DNA of 34,545 nt from Oscillospiraceae bacterium (GCA_009785525.1 WQWC01000022.1:1-34545); one strand, 5' to 3'. Positions 24,944-32,950 are shown, numbered from the stretch's first letter. A program made the numbers and translations. The notes: generated by a model not told the origin, from the sequence alone.

Positions 24944-25753
24944 TTGGCTATAGTAAAAAACCCGCCTATTGAGTCCATGACAGGGGCGTTCGATATAAAA
25001 GGGAAAAACGTTGTCGTCACAGGCGGTAACCGCGGTATCGGCCTTGGTATATCGACTGCCTTTGCCCAGTGCGGCGCGAATGTCGCTATACTGTGCAGGA
25101 ACGAGGAATCCGGCAAATCAGTGGCGGAGAGCTTCTCCAAATACGGAGGGCGGCATACCTGCATTCAAGTTGACATCGCGAACCAAAGCTCCGCCGCCGT
25201 GGCCGCGAAACACGTTTACGAGTTCTTTGACCGTGTGGACGTGCTTGTCAACAACGCCGGCATCGGTTCGACGACAAATTTCTTCGCGCCGAACGGGTTG
25301 CAGGAGTGGCACAAGATTATCAATACAAATCTGCACGGCGTGGCGAATATGGTTTATTCCATCGTACCCGGCATGAAAGAATCCGGCCACGGCGGCACGA
25401 TAATCAACATTTCCTCCGTCGGCGGCCAGCGCGTGTCAAACTCACGCGAACATGACAACTCCCCGTACAACGCATCGAAAGCGGGGCTTGATATTTTTAC
25501 AAAATACTTGGCGCTGACGTTGGGCGACTACGGCATACGTTGTAACGCGATTGCACCGGGGATGACGCATTCGGACTTGGACAAAGACCTGCCTCCGGCC
25601 GCATTTGAAATGGCTGAGAAGACATTACCGACACACCGCTTCGGCGAGCCGATTGAAATCGGAGCGCTATGCGTATTCCTGGCCTCCCCCGCAGGGTCGC
25701 AGATCACCGGCACAATCATGGTGCATGACGGCGGATTGATGACAATGGTGTAA
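24944..25753 (+). CDS. Short-chain dehydrogenase/reductase
   Basis: Classical NAD(P)-dependent SDR, 269 residues. The cofactor motif is TGGNRGIG at 26-33, NNAG at 103-106, catalytic Ser near 157 (INISSVGG), and YNASK giving Tyr175/Lys179; IAPGMTHSDL and the C-terminal ITGTIMVHDGG are normal. The start is TTG at 24944, 9 bases after AAAGGAG; the upstream frame to 24899 would overlap the promoter. It precedes molybdoenzyme 2 by 94 bases on the same strand and may be cotranscribed with it. The generic sequence matches FabG/gluconate-5-dehydrogenase-type members. Because known phloroglucinol reductases are SDRs and the neighbours resemble the transhydroxylase, a ring-ketone or phloroglucinol-like reductase is a reasonable hypothesis, not a demonstrated one. 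Confidence 0.88.
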   Translation: MAIVKNPPIESMTGAFDIKGKNVVVTGGNRGIGLGISTAFAQCGANVAILCRNEESGKSVAESFSKYGGRHTCIQVDIANQSSAAVAAKHVYEFFDRVDVLVNNAGIGSTTNFFAPNGLQEWHKIINTNLHGVANMVYSIVPGMKESGHGGTIINISSVGGQRVSNSREHDNSPYNASKAGLDIFTKYLALTLGDYGIRCNAIAPGMTHSDLDKDLPPAAFEMAEKTLPTHRFGEPIEIGALCVFLASPAGSQITGTIMVHDGGLMTMV

Positions 25754-25760
25754 GGATTTC

Positions 25761-25794
25761 CCCCTTTTCCCCTTCGCGCACGAAGGGGAAGGGG
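25761..25794 (+). repeat. Hairpin between SDR and molybdoenzyme 2 genes
   Basis: An inverted repeat with a 10-bp stem TTCCCCTTCG/CGAAGGGGAA and a 4-base loop, extended by a further CCCC/GGGG pairing across a 2-base bulge. No T-run follows, so it could be a dispersed palindrome, a leaky terminator or an RNA-processing site within the operon. Confidence 0.5.
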
Positions 25795-25847
25795 ATGTTC
25801 CCATCTGGCTATAAGTTAATTATAATTTGATTAAAGGAGGCATCCAT

Positions 25848-28637
25848 ATGGTGGTTAAACCTATTGATATCAAGGCCGATAAGCGGGTGTTTAAAGCTGC
25901 GAGTCTTATGGGGCCGCGCAGCGGACTGCCCACGGTGGTTGAGTCTGACAAGGACGGCAATCTGACGCGGATACGGCCTATGCATTATCGGGATTATGTT
26001 GACTGGGACAGCAAAAATCCCTGGAAGATCGAGGCACGGGGGAAAACACTTACCCCGCCGGATCGCACACTGCCGGGAGTCTACTACATGTCGTATAAAA
26101 AGCGCGTGTATTCAGAAAACCGGGTGAGATGGCCGTTAAAACGTGTTGACTGGGACCCGAAAGGTGAGCGCAATCCGCAAAACCGCGGGAAATCGCCCTA
26201 TGTACGTATTTCATGGGATGAAGCGGCACAGATCGTCGCTGATGAGCTGTTGCGTATGCGGGACACATACGGCATGTCGGCCGTGCTATCGCAAGCGGAT
26301 ATGCATGGTGAGGGCAAGCACGTCGCACCCAGCCATGGCTGTGCCAACAGATTGCTGTCACTTCTGGGTGGATACACAAGCCAAATGCGCAATCAGGACA
26401 GCTGGGAGGGGTACTCCTGGGGCTCGAAAAACGTCTGGGGTGGGGAGCCTGTCGGAGAAATGCAGCCCTCTGGCAATGTGTGGCCGGATATCGCGAAGCA
26501 TTCAGAACTTTTGCTCTTTTGGGCGGCGGATCCTGAAACCACACCGGTCGGGTTCGACGGGTATATGTCCAGCCGCCTCAATCAATGGCTGAAGAGCATC
26601 GGCCTCAAATACGTATATGTTGACCCCGCGCTGAACTACTCAGCGTGCTATATGGCTGACAAGTGGATCCCGATTTTGCCGAATACCGATGCCGCGATGT
26701 TTCTGGCGATTGCGTATGTATGGCTGACAGAGGATACGTACGACAAGGAATACGTAAAAACCCACGCGGTTGGGTATGAGCCATTTTTTGACTATGTGCT
26801 GGGCAAAGAGGATGGGGAGTCGAAAACCCCGGCGTGGGCCAGCGAAAAATGCGGCGTACCGGAATGGACGATCAAAGCCGTGGCGCGCGACTGGGCGAGC
26901 AAAATAACCAGTCTGACGATAGGCAACGGCGGCCCCGGTATCCGCGGCGCGTTTTCGACTGAACCTGCGAGGTTGCAGTCAATCCTGCTCGGTATGCAGG
27001 GCCTCGGCAAACCAGGCGTCCATCAGGCAAAGTGGCTGGAGTGGAATCTGCACACGCCTGTATATCAGATGCCGTATCAGGGTGAGGCGGTAATAAACCT
27101 GCCGCACCGCGCCGAACTTGTCCGCCCATATGATTCGTCCCGTGAGTGGCTCGCCAAATCGTTGGAAGTGCACAGCCCCGAACGGACTGACGAAGCCGCA
27201 AAAGAGGCAAAATCGGACGAGCCGTTTAAGATTCAGGATGATATAGGTCAGGGCCGCTATAAGTTAAGCGAAGTCGCAAGCACGATTGAAGAACTGGCGG
27301 AGCTGTGCAAGATCACCGATATCCCGCCGCAACAGTCTGTGCCGCGCTGTATGGTGCATGACGCCATATTGAAAGACAGCATAGAGTGGTGGGGACTGTA
27401 CTCATTCTGCGGACCAGCAGAGCAGCAGTGGACAAAGCATGTGTTTCCAAGACCGGGGCACTCCCGCCTGCATATGATCTGGACCGACGCGCCCTGTAAT
27501 GTCACCTGCTGGAATGATGGGTTCAACTTTGTCAAGGCATACCGTTCACCGGAAATAGAGTGCATTGTCGCACAGCACCCATGGATGGAAAACGACTGCT
27601 ATCTGGCGGACATCATACTTCCCGTCGCGACAAAGTTCGAGATGGATGATATCTGCGACGATGCCGGCGGCGGTACGCTGACATCGGTATTCCGCGAGTA
27701 TCCGGCCTGCCCGCCAATCGGGGAATCTCTCAACGATTTCGACTGTGTGGCGACTGTAGCGAGAAAAATCAGTGAAGACGTCTTTATGGCGTATACGGGT
27801 AACGATAAGGCAGTCGAGCGTGTTATTGAACTATTTTGGCAAGGCTCCGGCGTCGCGCATCTTGACACCGAAGATGAGTTCCACAAAAAAGATATCTTCG
27901 TTGTGCCGGGCGACACAAGAATTCAGGAGGCGCCGGCGGGGCTCGCCGAATTTGCCGGCAATCCGGATGAGCATCCGCTCTCAACACCGACCGGCAAGCT
28001 GGAGTTCACATCGACCGGATTGCTGGAACATTTCCCGAATGACGAGGAACGCCCGCCGTTTCCGAAATGGATAGAGAAAAGTGACCTGCATGATGAGCGG
28101 TTGTCAAGCCCGCGCGTGAAGGACTATCCGTATCTATGCATGTCAAACCACGGCAGATGGCGTTTCCACGCAAATCTTGACGACGTGACGTGGAGCCGTG
28201 AGATAGAGACGATGAAAATTCGCGCCAAAGACGGCTATCAGTATGAACCGGCGTGGATGCACCCGGCCGCGGCAAAAGAGCGTGGTATAGCGCATGGAGA
28301 TATAGTGAAGGTCTATAACGAGCGCGGCACGGTTCTGTGCGCGGCGTATTTGACTGAGCGGCTTATACCGCAAGTGATTTATGTCGATCACGGCTCGCGC
28401 TTTGACCCGATTGACGTTGAAACGCTTGACCGCGGCGGTGCGATTAACCTGATAACGCCGCACAACAACATTTCAAAACACGCAACCGGGATGGTTGTCT
28501 CCGGCTTCCTTGTCGGCATTGATAAAGTCACCGACGAAGAGATGGCCGGGTGGAAAGCAAAATATCCCGAAGCGTTTGCACGTAAAATCGATGAAGCCTG
28601 CGGCGTCTGTCTTGACGGCTGGCTGATTGACAGTTGA
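25848..28637 (+). CDS. Molybdopterin oxidoreductase, pyrogallol-hydroxytransferase-like large subunit (copy 2)
   Basis: Paralogue of copy 1 with about 929 residues from the ATG at 25848 (AAAGGAGG, 7-base spacer; an upstream TTG at 25827 precedes the ribosome-binding site). Long identical blocks with copy 1 include ERNPQNRGKS, RISWDEAAQIVADEL, DMHGEGKHVAPSHGC and the C-terminal MKIRAKDGYQYEP. Putative active-site residues by comparison with the Pelobacter enzyme are His153, Asp184, Ser185 (Mo ligand) and Tyr410 (MPYQGE). It carries an extra charged segment around 440-490 (SLEVHSPERTDEAAKEAKSD) absent from copy 1. There is no signal peptide and no N-terminal FeS cysteine motif. The iron-sulfur subunit follows 68 bases downstream, so these two form the obvious heterodimer. 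Confidence 0.88.
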   Translation: MVVKPIDIKADKRVFKAASLMGPRSGLPTVVESDKDGNLTRIRPMHYRDYVDWDSKNPWKIEARGKTLTPPDRTLPGVYYMSYKKRVYSENRVRWPLKRVDWDPKGERNPQNRGKSPYVRISWDEAAQIVADELLRMRDTYGMSAVLSQADMHGEGKHVAPSHGCANRLLSLLGGYTSQMRNQDSWEGYSWGSKNVWGGEPVGEMQPSGNVWPDIAKHSELLLFWAADPETTPVGFDGYMSSRLNQWLKSIGLKYVYVDPALNYSACYMADKWIPILPNTDAAMFLAIAYVWLTEDTYDKEYVKTHAVGYEPFFDYVLGKEDGESKTPAWASEKCGVPEWTIKAVARDWASKITSLTIGNGGPGIRGAFSTEPARLQSILLGMQGLGKPGVHQAKWLEWNLHTPVYQMPYQGEAVINLPHRAELVRPYDSSREWLAKSLEVHSPERTDEAAKEAKSDEPFKIQDDIGQGRYKLSEVASTIEELAELCKITDIPPQQSVPRCMVHDAILKDSIEWWGLYSFCGPAEQQWTKHVFPRPGHSRLHMIWTDAPCNVTCWNDGFNFVKAYRSPEIECIVAQHPWMENDCYLADIILPVATKFEMDDICDDAGGGTLTSVFREYPACPPIGESLNDFDCVATVARKISEDVFMAYTGNDKAVERVIELFWQGSGVAHLDTEDEFHKKDIFVVPGDTRIQEAPAGLAEFAGNPDEHPLSTPTGKLEFTSTGLLEHFPNDEERPPFPKWIEKSDLHDERLSSPRVKDYPYLCMSNHGRWRFHANLDDVTWSREIETMKIRAKDGYQYEPAWMHPAAAKERGIAHGDIVKVYNERGTVLCAAYLTERLIPQVIYVDHGSRFDPIDVETLDRGGAINLITPHNNISKHATGMVVSGFLVGIDKVTDEEMAGWKAKYPEAFARKIDEACGVCLDGWLIDS

Positions 28638-28648
28638 CAATCGTTAAT

Positions 28649-28675
28649 GTAGGGGCGGTCTGTGAGCGCCCCTGC
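28649..28675 (+). repeat. GTAGGGGCG-family hairpin between large and small subunit genes
   Basis: GTAGGGGCG (28649-28657) pairs with CGCCCCTGC (28667-28675) across a 9-base loop, with one G-U pair. It belongs to the same repeat family as at 5528, 5625 and 9581. It is not followed by a T-run; in the transcript it might alter the ratio of large to small subunit. Confidence 0.5.
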
Positions 28676-28705
28676 AAAGATACCATAATTAATTAGGAGG
28701 TTTTT

Positions 28706-29518
28706 ATGCCGAAAGTATTTACTGTTGATGTTGCTAAGTGCAACGGGTGTTATAACTGCCAACTTGCCTGTAAGGATGAGCATTCCGGCAATGATTGGAC
28801 GCCTTATGCCAAGCCGCAGCCGGATATCGGCCAGTTTTGGGTAAAGCTCCAGGAAAATGTAGGCGGTACGATTCCGAAAGTTAAGATACATTACATCCCG
28901 TATTTGTGCAATCACTGCGAGAAAGCGGCCTGTATGGAAGCCTGCGGAAGAGGGTGCTTCTACAGGCGGGACGATGGGCTTGTTATCCTTGCCCCGGAAA
29001 AATGCGATGGGTGCGGCAAGTGTATGAAGGCATGTCCGTATCACGCGATATTCAAAAACGATGAGTTGAAGATATGTCAGAAATGCACCGGCTGCGCGCA
29101 CTTGCTTGACAATGGCTATAAGTTGCCGCGCTGTGTGGAGGCGTGTCCGACTGATTGTTTGCAATTCGTTGAAGAAGCGGATGCACAGGCCTTCATCGTT
29201 GGTTCGACAGTCAATATGCCGGAGACGGGGCTGCGGCCTCGTGTGTTCTACCGCAACATACCGGGCAAATTTATTGCCGGGACAGTATACGACCCAGTTG
29301 AGAAAGAGGTTATCATCGGCGCGAGATGCCGGGCGACAAACGGCGGCAAAACTGTTGAGGTGCTCTCCGACGAATACGGAGACTTCTGGTTCAAGGACTT
29401 GGCAATGGGCAAGTACGATGTTGTCATAGAGGCAAAGGGCTATGAATACAAGACGTTCGACGCTGTTGACGCAACGATTGACGTCAACTTAGGCGACATC
29501 GCCATGGACCGGGTGTAA
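28706..29518 (+). CDS. Iron-sulfur small subunit with C-terminal Ig-like/carboxypeptidase-regulatory-like domain
   Basis: Electron-transfer subunit for the molybdoenzyme upstream, 270 residues, AGGAGG before the ATG. The ferredoxin part has four cysteine groups: Cys12/15/18/22, Cys68/71/76/80, Cys100/103/106/110, and Cys124/127/130 with 143/147/151. From about 190 to 265 lies a small beta-sandwich (Cna-B or carboxypeptidase-regulatory-like): GARCRATNGGKTVEVLSDEYGDFWFKDL... The same two-part plan is found in the small subunit of pyrogallol-phloroglucinol transhydroxylase, which strongly links the module to that enzyme. Unlike the Pelobacter protein, where I recall the third cysteine group as degenerate and only three clusters, this one seems able to hold four. 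Confidence 0.9.
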   Translation: MPKVFTVDVAKCNGCYNCQLACKDEHSGNDWTPYAKPQPDIGQFWVKLQENVGGTIPKVKIHYIPYLCNHCEKAACMEACGRGCFYRRDDGLVILAPEKCDGCGKCMKACPYHAIFKNDELKICQKCTGCAHLLDNGYKLPRCVEACPTDCLQFVEEADAQAFIVGSTVNMPETGLRPRVFYRNIPGKFIAGTVYDPVEKEVIIGARCRATNGGKTVEVLSDEYGDFWFKDLAMGKYDVVIEAKGYEYKTFDAVDATIDVNLGDIAMDRV

Positions 29519-29530
29519 TAGACTATACGC

Positions 29531-29572
29531 ACCGGAACCGCTCCGTCTATAATATAGAGGAGCGGTTCCGGT
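29531..29572 (+). terminator. Terminator of the molybdoenzyme 2 operon
   Basis: Perfect 14-bp stem ACCGGAACCGCTCC/GGAGCGGTTCCGGT with a 14-base loop, then TATTCATT, 12 bases after the small-subunit stop codon. Confidence 0.8.
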
Positions 29573-29604
29573 TATTCATTATGTTTTAGAAAGGTGATGA
29601 TATT

Positions 29605-29673
29605 ATGCCATATATCAGATTAAGCGTGACGCAAGGGCGTACTTTTACATGCGCACCCTTGGTCTGCGGATAA
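29605..29673 (+). pseudogene. N-terminal stub of a 4-oxalocrotonate-tautomerase-like gene
   Basis: A 22-codon frame with a real ribosome-binding site (AAAGGTGATG, then ATG at 29605) reads MPYIRLSVTQGRT, then diverges and stops. Tautomerases of the 4-oxalocrotonate family begin with the catalytic proline right after the initiator Met, followed by a strand of just this kind and a G-R-T turn. The rest of the about 60-residue protein is missing; the frame ends in a CAAGGGCG...CGCACCCTTG inverted repeat (29651-29670). It looks like the leftover of a tautomerase gene that once followed the molybdoenzyme operon. The evidence is short and could be chance. Confidence 0.4.
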
Positions 29674-29676
29674 TGC

Positions 29677-30258
29677 TTATTCGGTTTGGTATTGCGCGTC
29701 TAAAATGCTCATAATCTCAGCGCGCATTGCTCGCTCCGCGCCGGGATTCATCCGGTACCAGCGCCAGCGCTGTCCCCGATGATGATTCCGTGCCACAATG
29801 ATTTCACCTGTTCCCCAAGACCTGATTTCAGTGACGCCGTGTCCGCCCGCAGCCGGACAGTTAAAATACAGGTTCAAATTGTAATCATGTTCGGGGAGCT
29901 GAAATGTCCCCCCGCCGCGAGGATTAAAGATACCTCTCAAAAAACCTGGCAGCGTCCGGTGGTATCTGCGAAATGAATACCGGGCCACTATTTCCCGAAT
30001 CTGCATGAACTCCTCGGAATCATTTTCAAACCTATATACCCGAGAAGTCTCGATGATGTTGCCGTATTCATCAATGAGCCTGCCGTCCTCGACGGTGATA
30101 CCCTCGACGCGCTCAACATGGATAAGCATCAGCACATTCAAGCTCGCGTTATCGCATATGCGGTTTGCAAATGACAATGGCCATGCAAGCAGCAAAGCGA
30201 CGCCGATGATGACAATACCCGCCAGTACCCATGCAAAGAAGCGACGTTTCTTTTTCAT
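29677..30258 (-). CDS. Hypothetical membrane-anchored protein
   Basis: I do not recognise a family. The 193-residue product has a basic N-terminus (MKKKRR) and one hydrophobic helix at about 8-27, without a lipobox, so it is anchored with the rest outside. The external part is rich in Arg, His and Tyr with a GTFQLPEHDYNLNLYF segment that looks beta-stranded, a Gly-rich turn (PRGGG), and basic patches (RNHHRGQRWRW). GGGAGG lies before the ATG. It is convergent with the tautomerase stub and sits 46 bases after the HD-domain gene on the same strand. No function can be inferred. Confidence 0.7.
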   Translation of the reverse strand: MKKKRRFFAWVLAGIVIIGVALLLAWPLSFANRICDNASLNVLMLIHVERVEGITVEDGRLIDEYGNIIETSRVYRFENDSEEFMQIREIVARYSFRRYHRTLPGFLRGIFNPRGGGTFQLPEHDYNLNLYFNCPAAGGHGVTEIRSWGTGEIIVARNHHRGQRWRWYRMNPGAERAMRAEIMSILDAQYQTE

Positions 30259-30304
30259 TACTTTCCTCCCATTCAGAACGAGCCGCGCTTTTACATGTAT
30301 GTTT

Positions 30305-30898
30305 TTATTTAACCAATAAGCCCTTTGCTACGTTCTCTTCAATCGCATCTTCAACCCATTGCCATAGTGAGGGAATCGCTGTTTTGACAGGTAGTACGCG
30401 TGTTCTCGTACGCTCGGCGGTTGCTTTGAATTTTACCCACGCACTACCTGTACCGCTTTGATGAATGAGATAAAACGACTGAAACCTGTCTACTGCCGAA
30501 GCATAGATTGAATCCGGGGTTTCCATAGCATCAAACTCTTCCCAAAGATTACGATATTCATTCGCCTGTTCTTCGGGTAATAATGCAAACAATTTATCTG
30601 CCGCTTCACGTTCACGCTCTTCTTTGCCGACATTAGCGGCTATATCATTTGCAGGGGTATCGCCTGCAAAAACTTCTACCAAGTCGTGTACAATTGCCAT
30701 TTTAATTACACGATCAATGTTTATGCCATCAAGCACACAATGCTCAAACAAAGTCATCGCCATGAGTGCGAAATGCCATGAATGTTCCGCAGCATTCTCG
30801 TATCTTGAACCGTCAAACAATGTTGTTTGACGAAATACTTGTTTCATGCCATCAACGATTCCTAAAAATTTGAGCTGATTTTGCAACTTTCCAGTCAT
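30305..30898 (-). CDS. HD-domain phosphohydrolase (YfbR/HDDC2-like)
   Basis: Metal-dependent hydrolase of 197 residues. The HD signature is visible: EHSWHFALMAMTLFEH provides the first His, AIVHDLVEVFAGDTPA the His-Asp pair and a following Asp/Glu region. This pattern (His...HD...E-x-x-x-GD) is typical of the 5'-deoxynucleotidase YfbR/HDDC2 group, which removes phosphate from deoxynucleoside monophosphates. The exact substrate is not certain. GGAGGT is present before the ATG. The DNA is more AT-rich than the molybdoenzyme genes. No functional tie to the neighbours is evident. Confidence 0.85.
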   Translation of the reverse strand: MTGKLQNQLKFLGIVDGMKQVFRQTTLFDGSRYENAAEHSWHFALMAMTLFEHCVLDGINIDRVIKMAIVHDLVEVFAGDTPANDIAANVGKEEREREAADKLFALLPEEQANEYRNLWEEFDAMETPDSIYASAVDRFQSFYLIHQSGTGSAWVKFKATAERTRTRVLPVKTAIPSLWQWVEDAIEENVAKGLLVK

Positions 30899-30930
30899 TG
30901 TTTTACCTCCGAAAACATAAATCCCCCAAC

Positions 30931-32130
30931 CTACGCCGCTTTAACCCTCTTCGAGTGCCGTACGTTGCGTATGAACACGGCCGCTGCTACTACAAGGCAA
31001 ATCACACCGGTAAACTGATAGCGGAAGCGTGTGGAGTCCCCGCCTAGGGCATATGTCAGGTTTGTTATTATCACAGGCGACAGAAAGTTGCCAAGACCAG
31101 GGGCGATGCATAAAATAAACATCGTGGCCGTCGAAGAGTTTGACGGTTCCGTCATGTTCGAGACGTTGAATATACATTGCGGCATGAGAAGATTCAACGC
31201 AATGCCGAACATTACCATCGCCGCCATAGACATAGCAAGAGATGTCGGGAACAGATTGAAAATCGTAAATCCTAGGAAAAGCAGGAAGAACGCGGCGGTG
31301 ATCGTATGGTCATGCAGATACTTCGTTATTTTTTGAAACAAAAATCCGGCACAGACCCCGCCAACCAGCATCACCGATGTCGCTATCCCGGCAGTAGACG
31401 CGTCCCCAATGCCGCCGGCCGCGAGATGTGTTGACAGGTTCATCGCTGCGACAATGTGCAGCGTCGCGAACAAGAATATCAATAATGTATGATAGTACAC
31501 GCCACCGGGCAGCTTCGCCCTATTGTTTGTACCACCGGGCTTTATTTTTTTGTCTTTCGGCAGGAACATAAACACGGCCAGCGCGGACAGAAGTGCCGGC
31601 AGCGTCGTCAGATATCCGCCGTACCACACGATTGCTATAAGGAACCCACCAATCAAGCTTGCGGCTATGCCACCGATATTAAGGAACGCCGAAAATGTCC
31701 CCGACATAAACCGGCGCATTTTTTCGTCAAAGTTGTCGAACATTATGCTCTGCAGATTTGGGATGCACGTACCCATACCAATGCCGACAAAAACGCTCAA
31801 AAGACCTAAATGCCAGAACTGCGTATTCAGGAAAATTGCCGTGAGTCCCGCAAGTGCCATGATAGTAAATCCGGACATTACAGCGCCTTTTTTTGACATC
31901 AGCCCATATCTGATAAGCACAGCCGACGCCACGCCGCCCACAACCGACAGCATGGCGTTCAGTGACATCGCTGTTTGTATCGACTGCAGCGACCTCTCCG
32001 GGAAAACTTCAGTCGCAATAACGTCAATGGCGGGCATAACCGCGAATTGCGGCATCAGGACTAATGAGGCCAGAAGTATTGTCCACATCATCGCCCTTGT
32101 GCTGGGTGTTTTTTCTGTTTTTAGTGTCAT
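30931..32130 (-). CDS. MFS transporter
   Basis: Major facilitator superfamily permease, 399 residues, with about 12 hydrophobic helices in two halves. A charged cytoplasmic loop is visible around 190-200 (FLPKDKKIKPGG). Between helices 2 and 3 a reduced RYGLMSKKGAV motif A is recognisable, and GIGMGTCIPNLQS fits helix 4. It begins 6 bases after the stop of the broken flavoprotein gene upstream, so the two were one operon. A role in uptake of the aromatic-type substrate, or export of its product, is suggested by that linkage and is inference only. AAGGA precedes the ATG. Confidence 0.9.
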   Translation of the reverse strand: MTLKTEKTPSTRAMMWTILLASLVLMPQFAVMPAIDVIATEVFPERSLQSIQTAMSLNAMLSVVGGVASAVLIRYGLMSKKGAVMSGFTIMALAGLTAIFLNTQFWHLGLLSVFVGIGMGTCIPNLQSIMFDNFDEKMRRFMSGTFSAFLNIGGIAASLIGGFLIAIVWYGGYLTTLPALLSALAVFMFLPKDKKIKPGGTNNRAKLPGGVYYHTLLIFLFATLHIVAAMNLSTHLAAGGIGDASTAGIATSVMLVGGVCAGFLFQKITKYLHDHTITAAFFLLFLGFTIFNLFPTSLAMSMAAMVMFGIALNLLMPQCIFNVSNMTEPSNSSTATMFILCIAPGLGNFLSPVIITNLTYALGGDSTRFRYQFTGVICLVVAAAVFIRNVRHSKRVKAA

Positions 32131-32136
32131 TGAAAA

Positions 32137-32924
32137 TTAAATCCTTCCTATATTCCTTGCAATCGTATACGCAGACTGCGTCGCGGTCAGGATATTTTTA
32201 GGCGTCACGCAATCGCCGATCTGATAAAACTCCGGAGTGATACCGGACAGCGCGAACGCATCTTCACGCAACGGTATCCGCCCCAGCGGTCTGTTCTGTT
32301 GTTGACTATCGGTGACATGAATTGCGCCAGCAGCCAGCCGTGTCCGGCGTGGACTGTCACCATGTTGAATCCGCAGCGTTTTGCCCATGCTGCCGCCTGG
32401 CCAAACTTGTCGATGATATACAGTATCATCTCCTCGGTCATCGCTTCAACTTCGCCGTATTTGCTGTCGGCCATATACACAGGGCCGTACAGCGTCCCGC
32501 CCATCACGTCCACTTTGCGCCTGATGGCTTCGCTATTCGCGTCCGACCCGTAAGTTTTGCCGCCGGGGTCTTTGATGAATCGGGCGTACATCCCGGCATG
32601 ACTCAACTCGGCAGACGCCACCGCGCCGTTGCGCGTTATCGCGCTCGCCAATGATGACAGGCCGGGCAGGGTATTCGGGTCGTCCATGCGTATAAGATAC
32701 GGATAATGCGTACCGGTCGCGCTGTCCACAATACAGTCGCCGATACTGACTGACGCAAATCCGCCGACAGCCTTGCGCTCAAAAAAAGCGATTTCGTCAA
32801 GGCTTGGCAGATTATCCGCCCCTACATTGTAATACCCCTGCGGAGCCGAGAAGATGCGGTTACGGAACACGGTGTTCCCAATCGCGAACGGCTCAAACAA
32901 ACGCGGGTATTTTATTATGCTCAT
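32137..32924 (-). pseudogene. Old Yellow Enzyme-type flavoprotein gene with a large internal deletion (copy 3)
   Basis: The first 216 codons encode a barrel start closely related to copy 1 (FEPFAIGNTVFRNRIFSAP, and VHAGHGWLLAQFMSP at 191-205) up to the RWGG of the TDRWGG segment. The frame then shifts near 32277-32285 and continues in another frame as LREDAFALSGITPEFYQIGD and the terminal TIARNIGRI, which matches the C-terminus of copy 1. About 400 residues in between, including the cluster cysteines and both dinucleotide sites, are lost. GGAGGGG precedes the ATG at 32924. The protein can no longer be a reductase; the N-terminal piece may still be made. It stands directly upstream of the MFS gene. 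Confidence 0.85.
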
Positions 32925-32950
32925 TTTCGCCCCTCCATTTTATTCATGGT

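Noticed and set aside
25821-25847. TATAAT at 25821 as a dedicated promoter for molybdoenzyme 2
   Set aside because: Transcription would begin within the ribosome-binding site at about 25833, and the -35 (TTCCCA) is poor; read-through from the SDR promoter is more likely.
28388-29164. 258-codon minus-strand frame opposite the molybdoenzyme/small-subunit junction
   Set aside because: It is an antisense frame across two well-supported genes, with no family motif and no ribosome-binding site noted.
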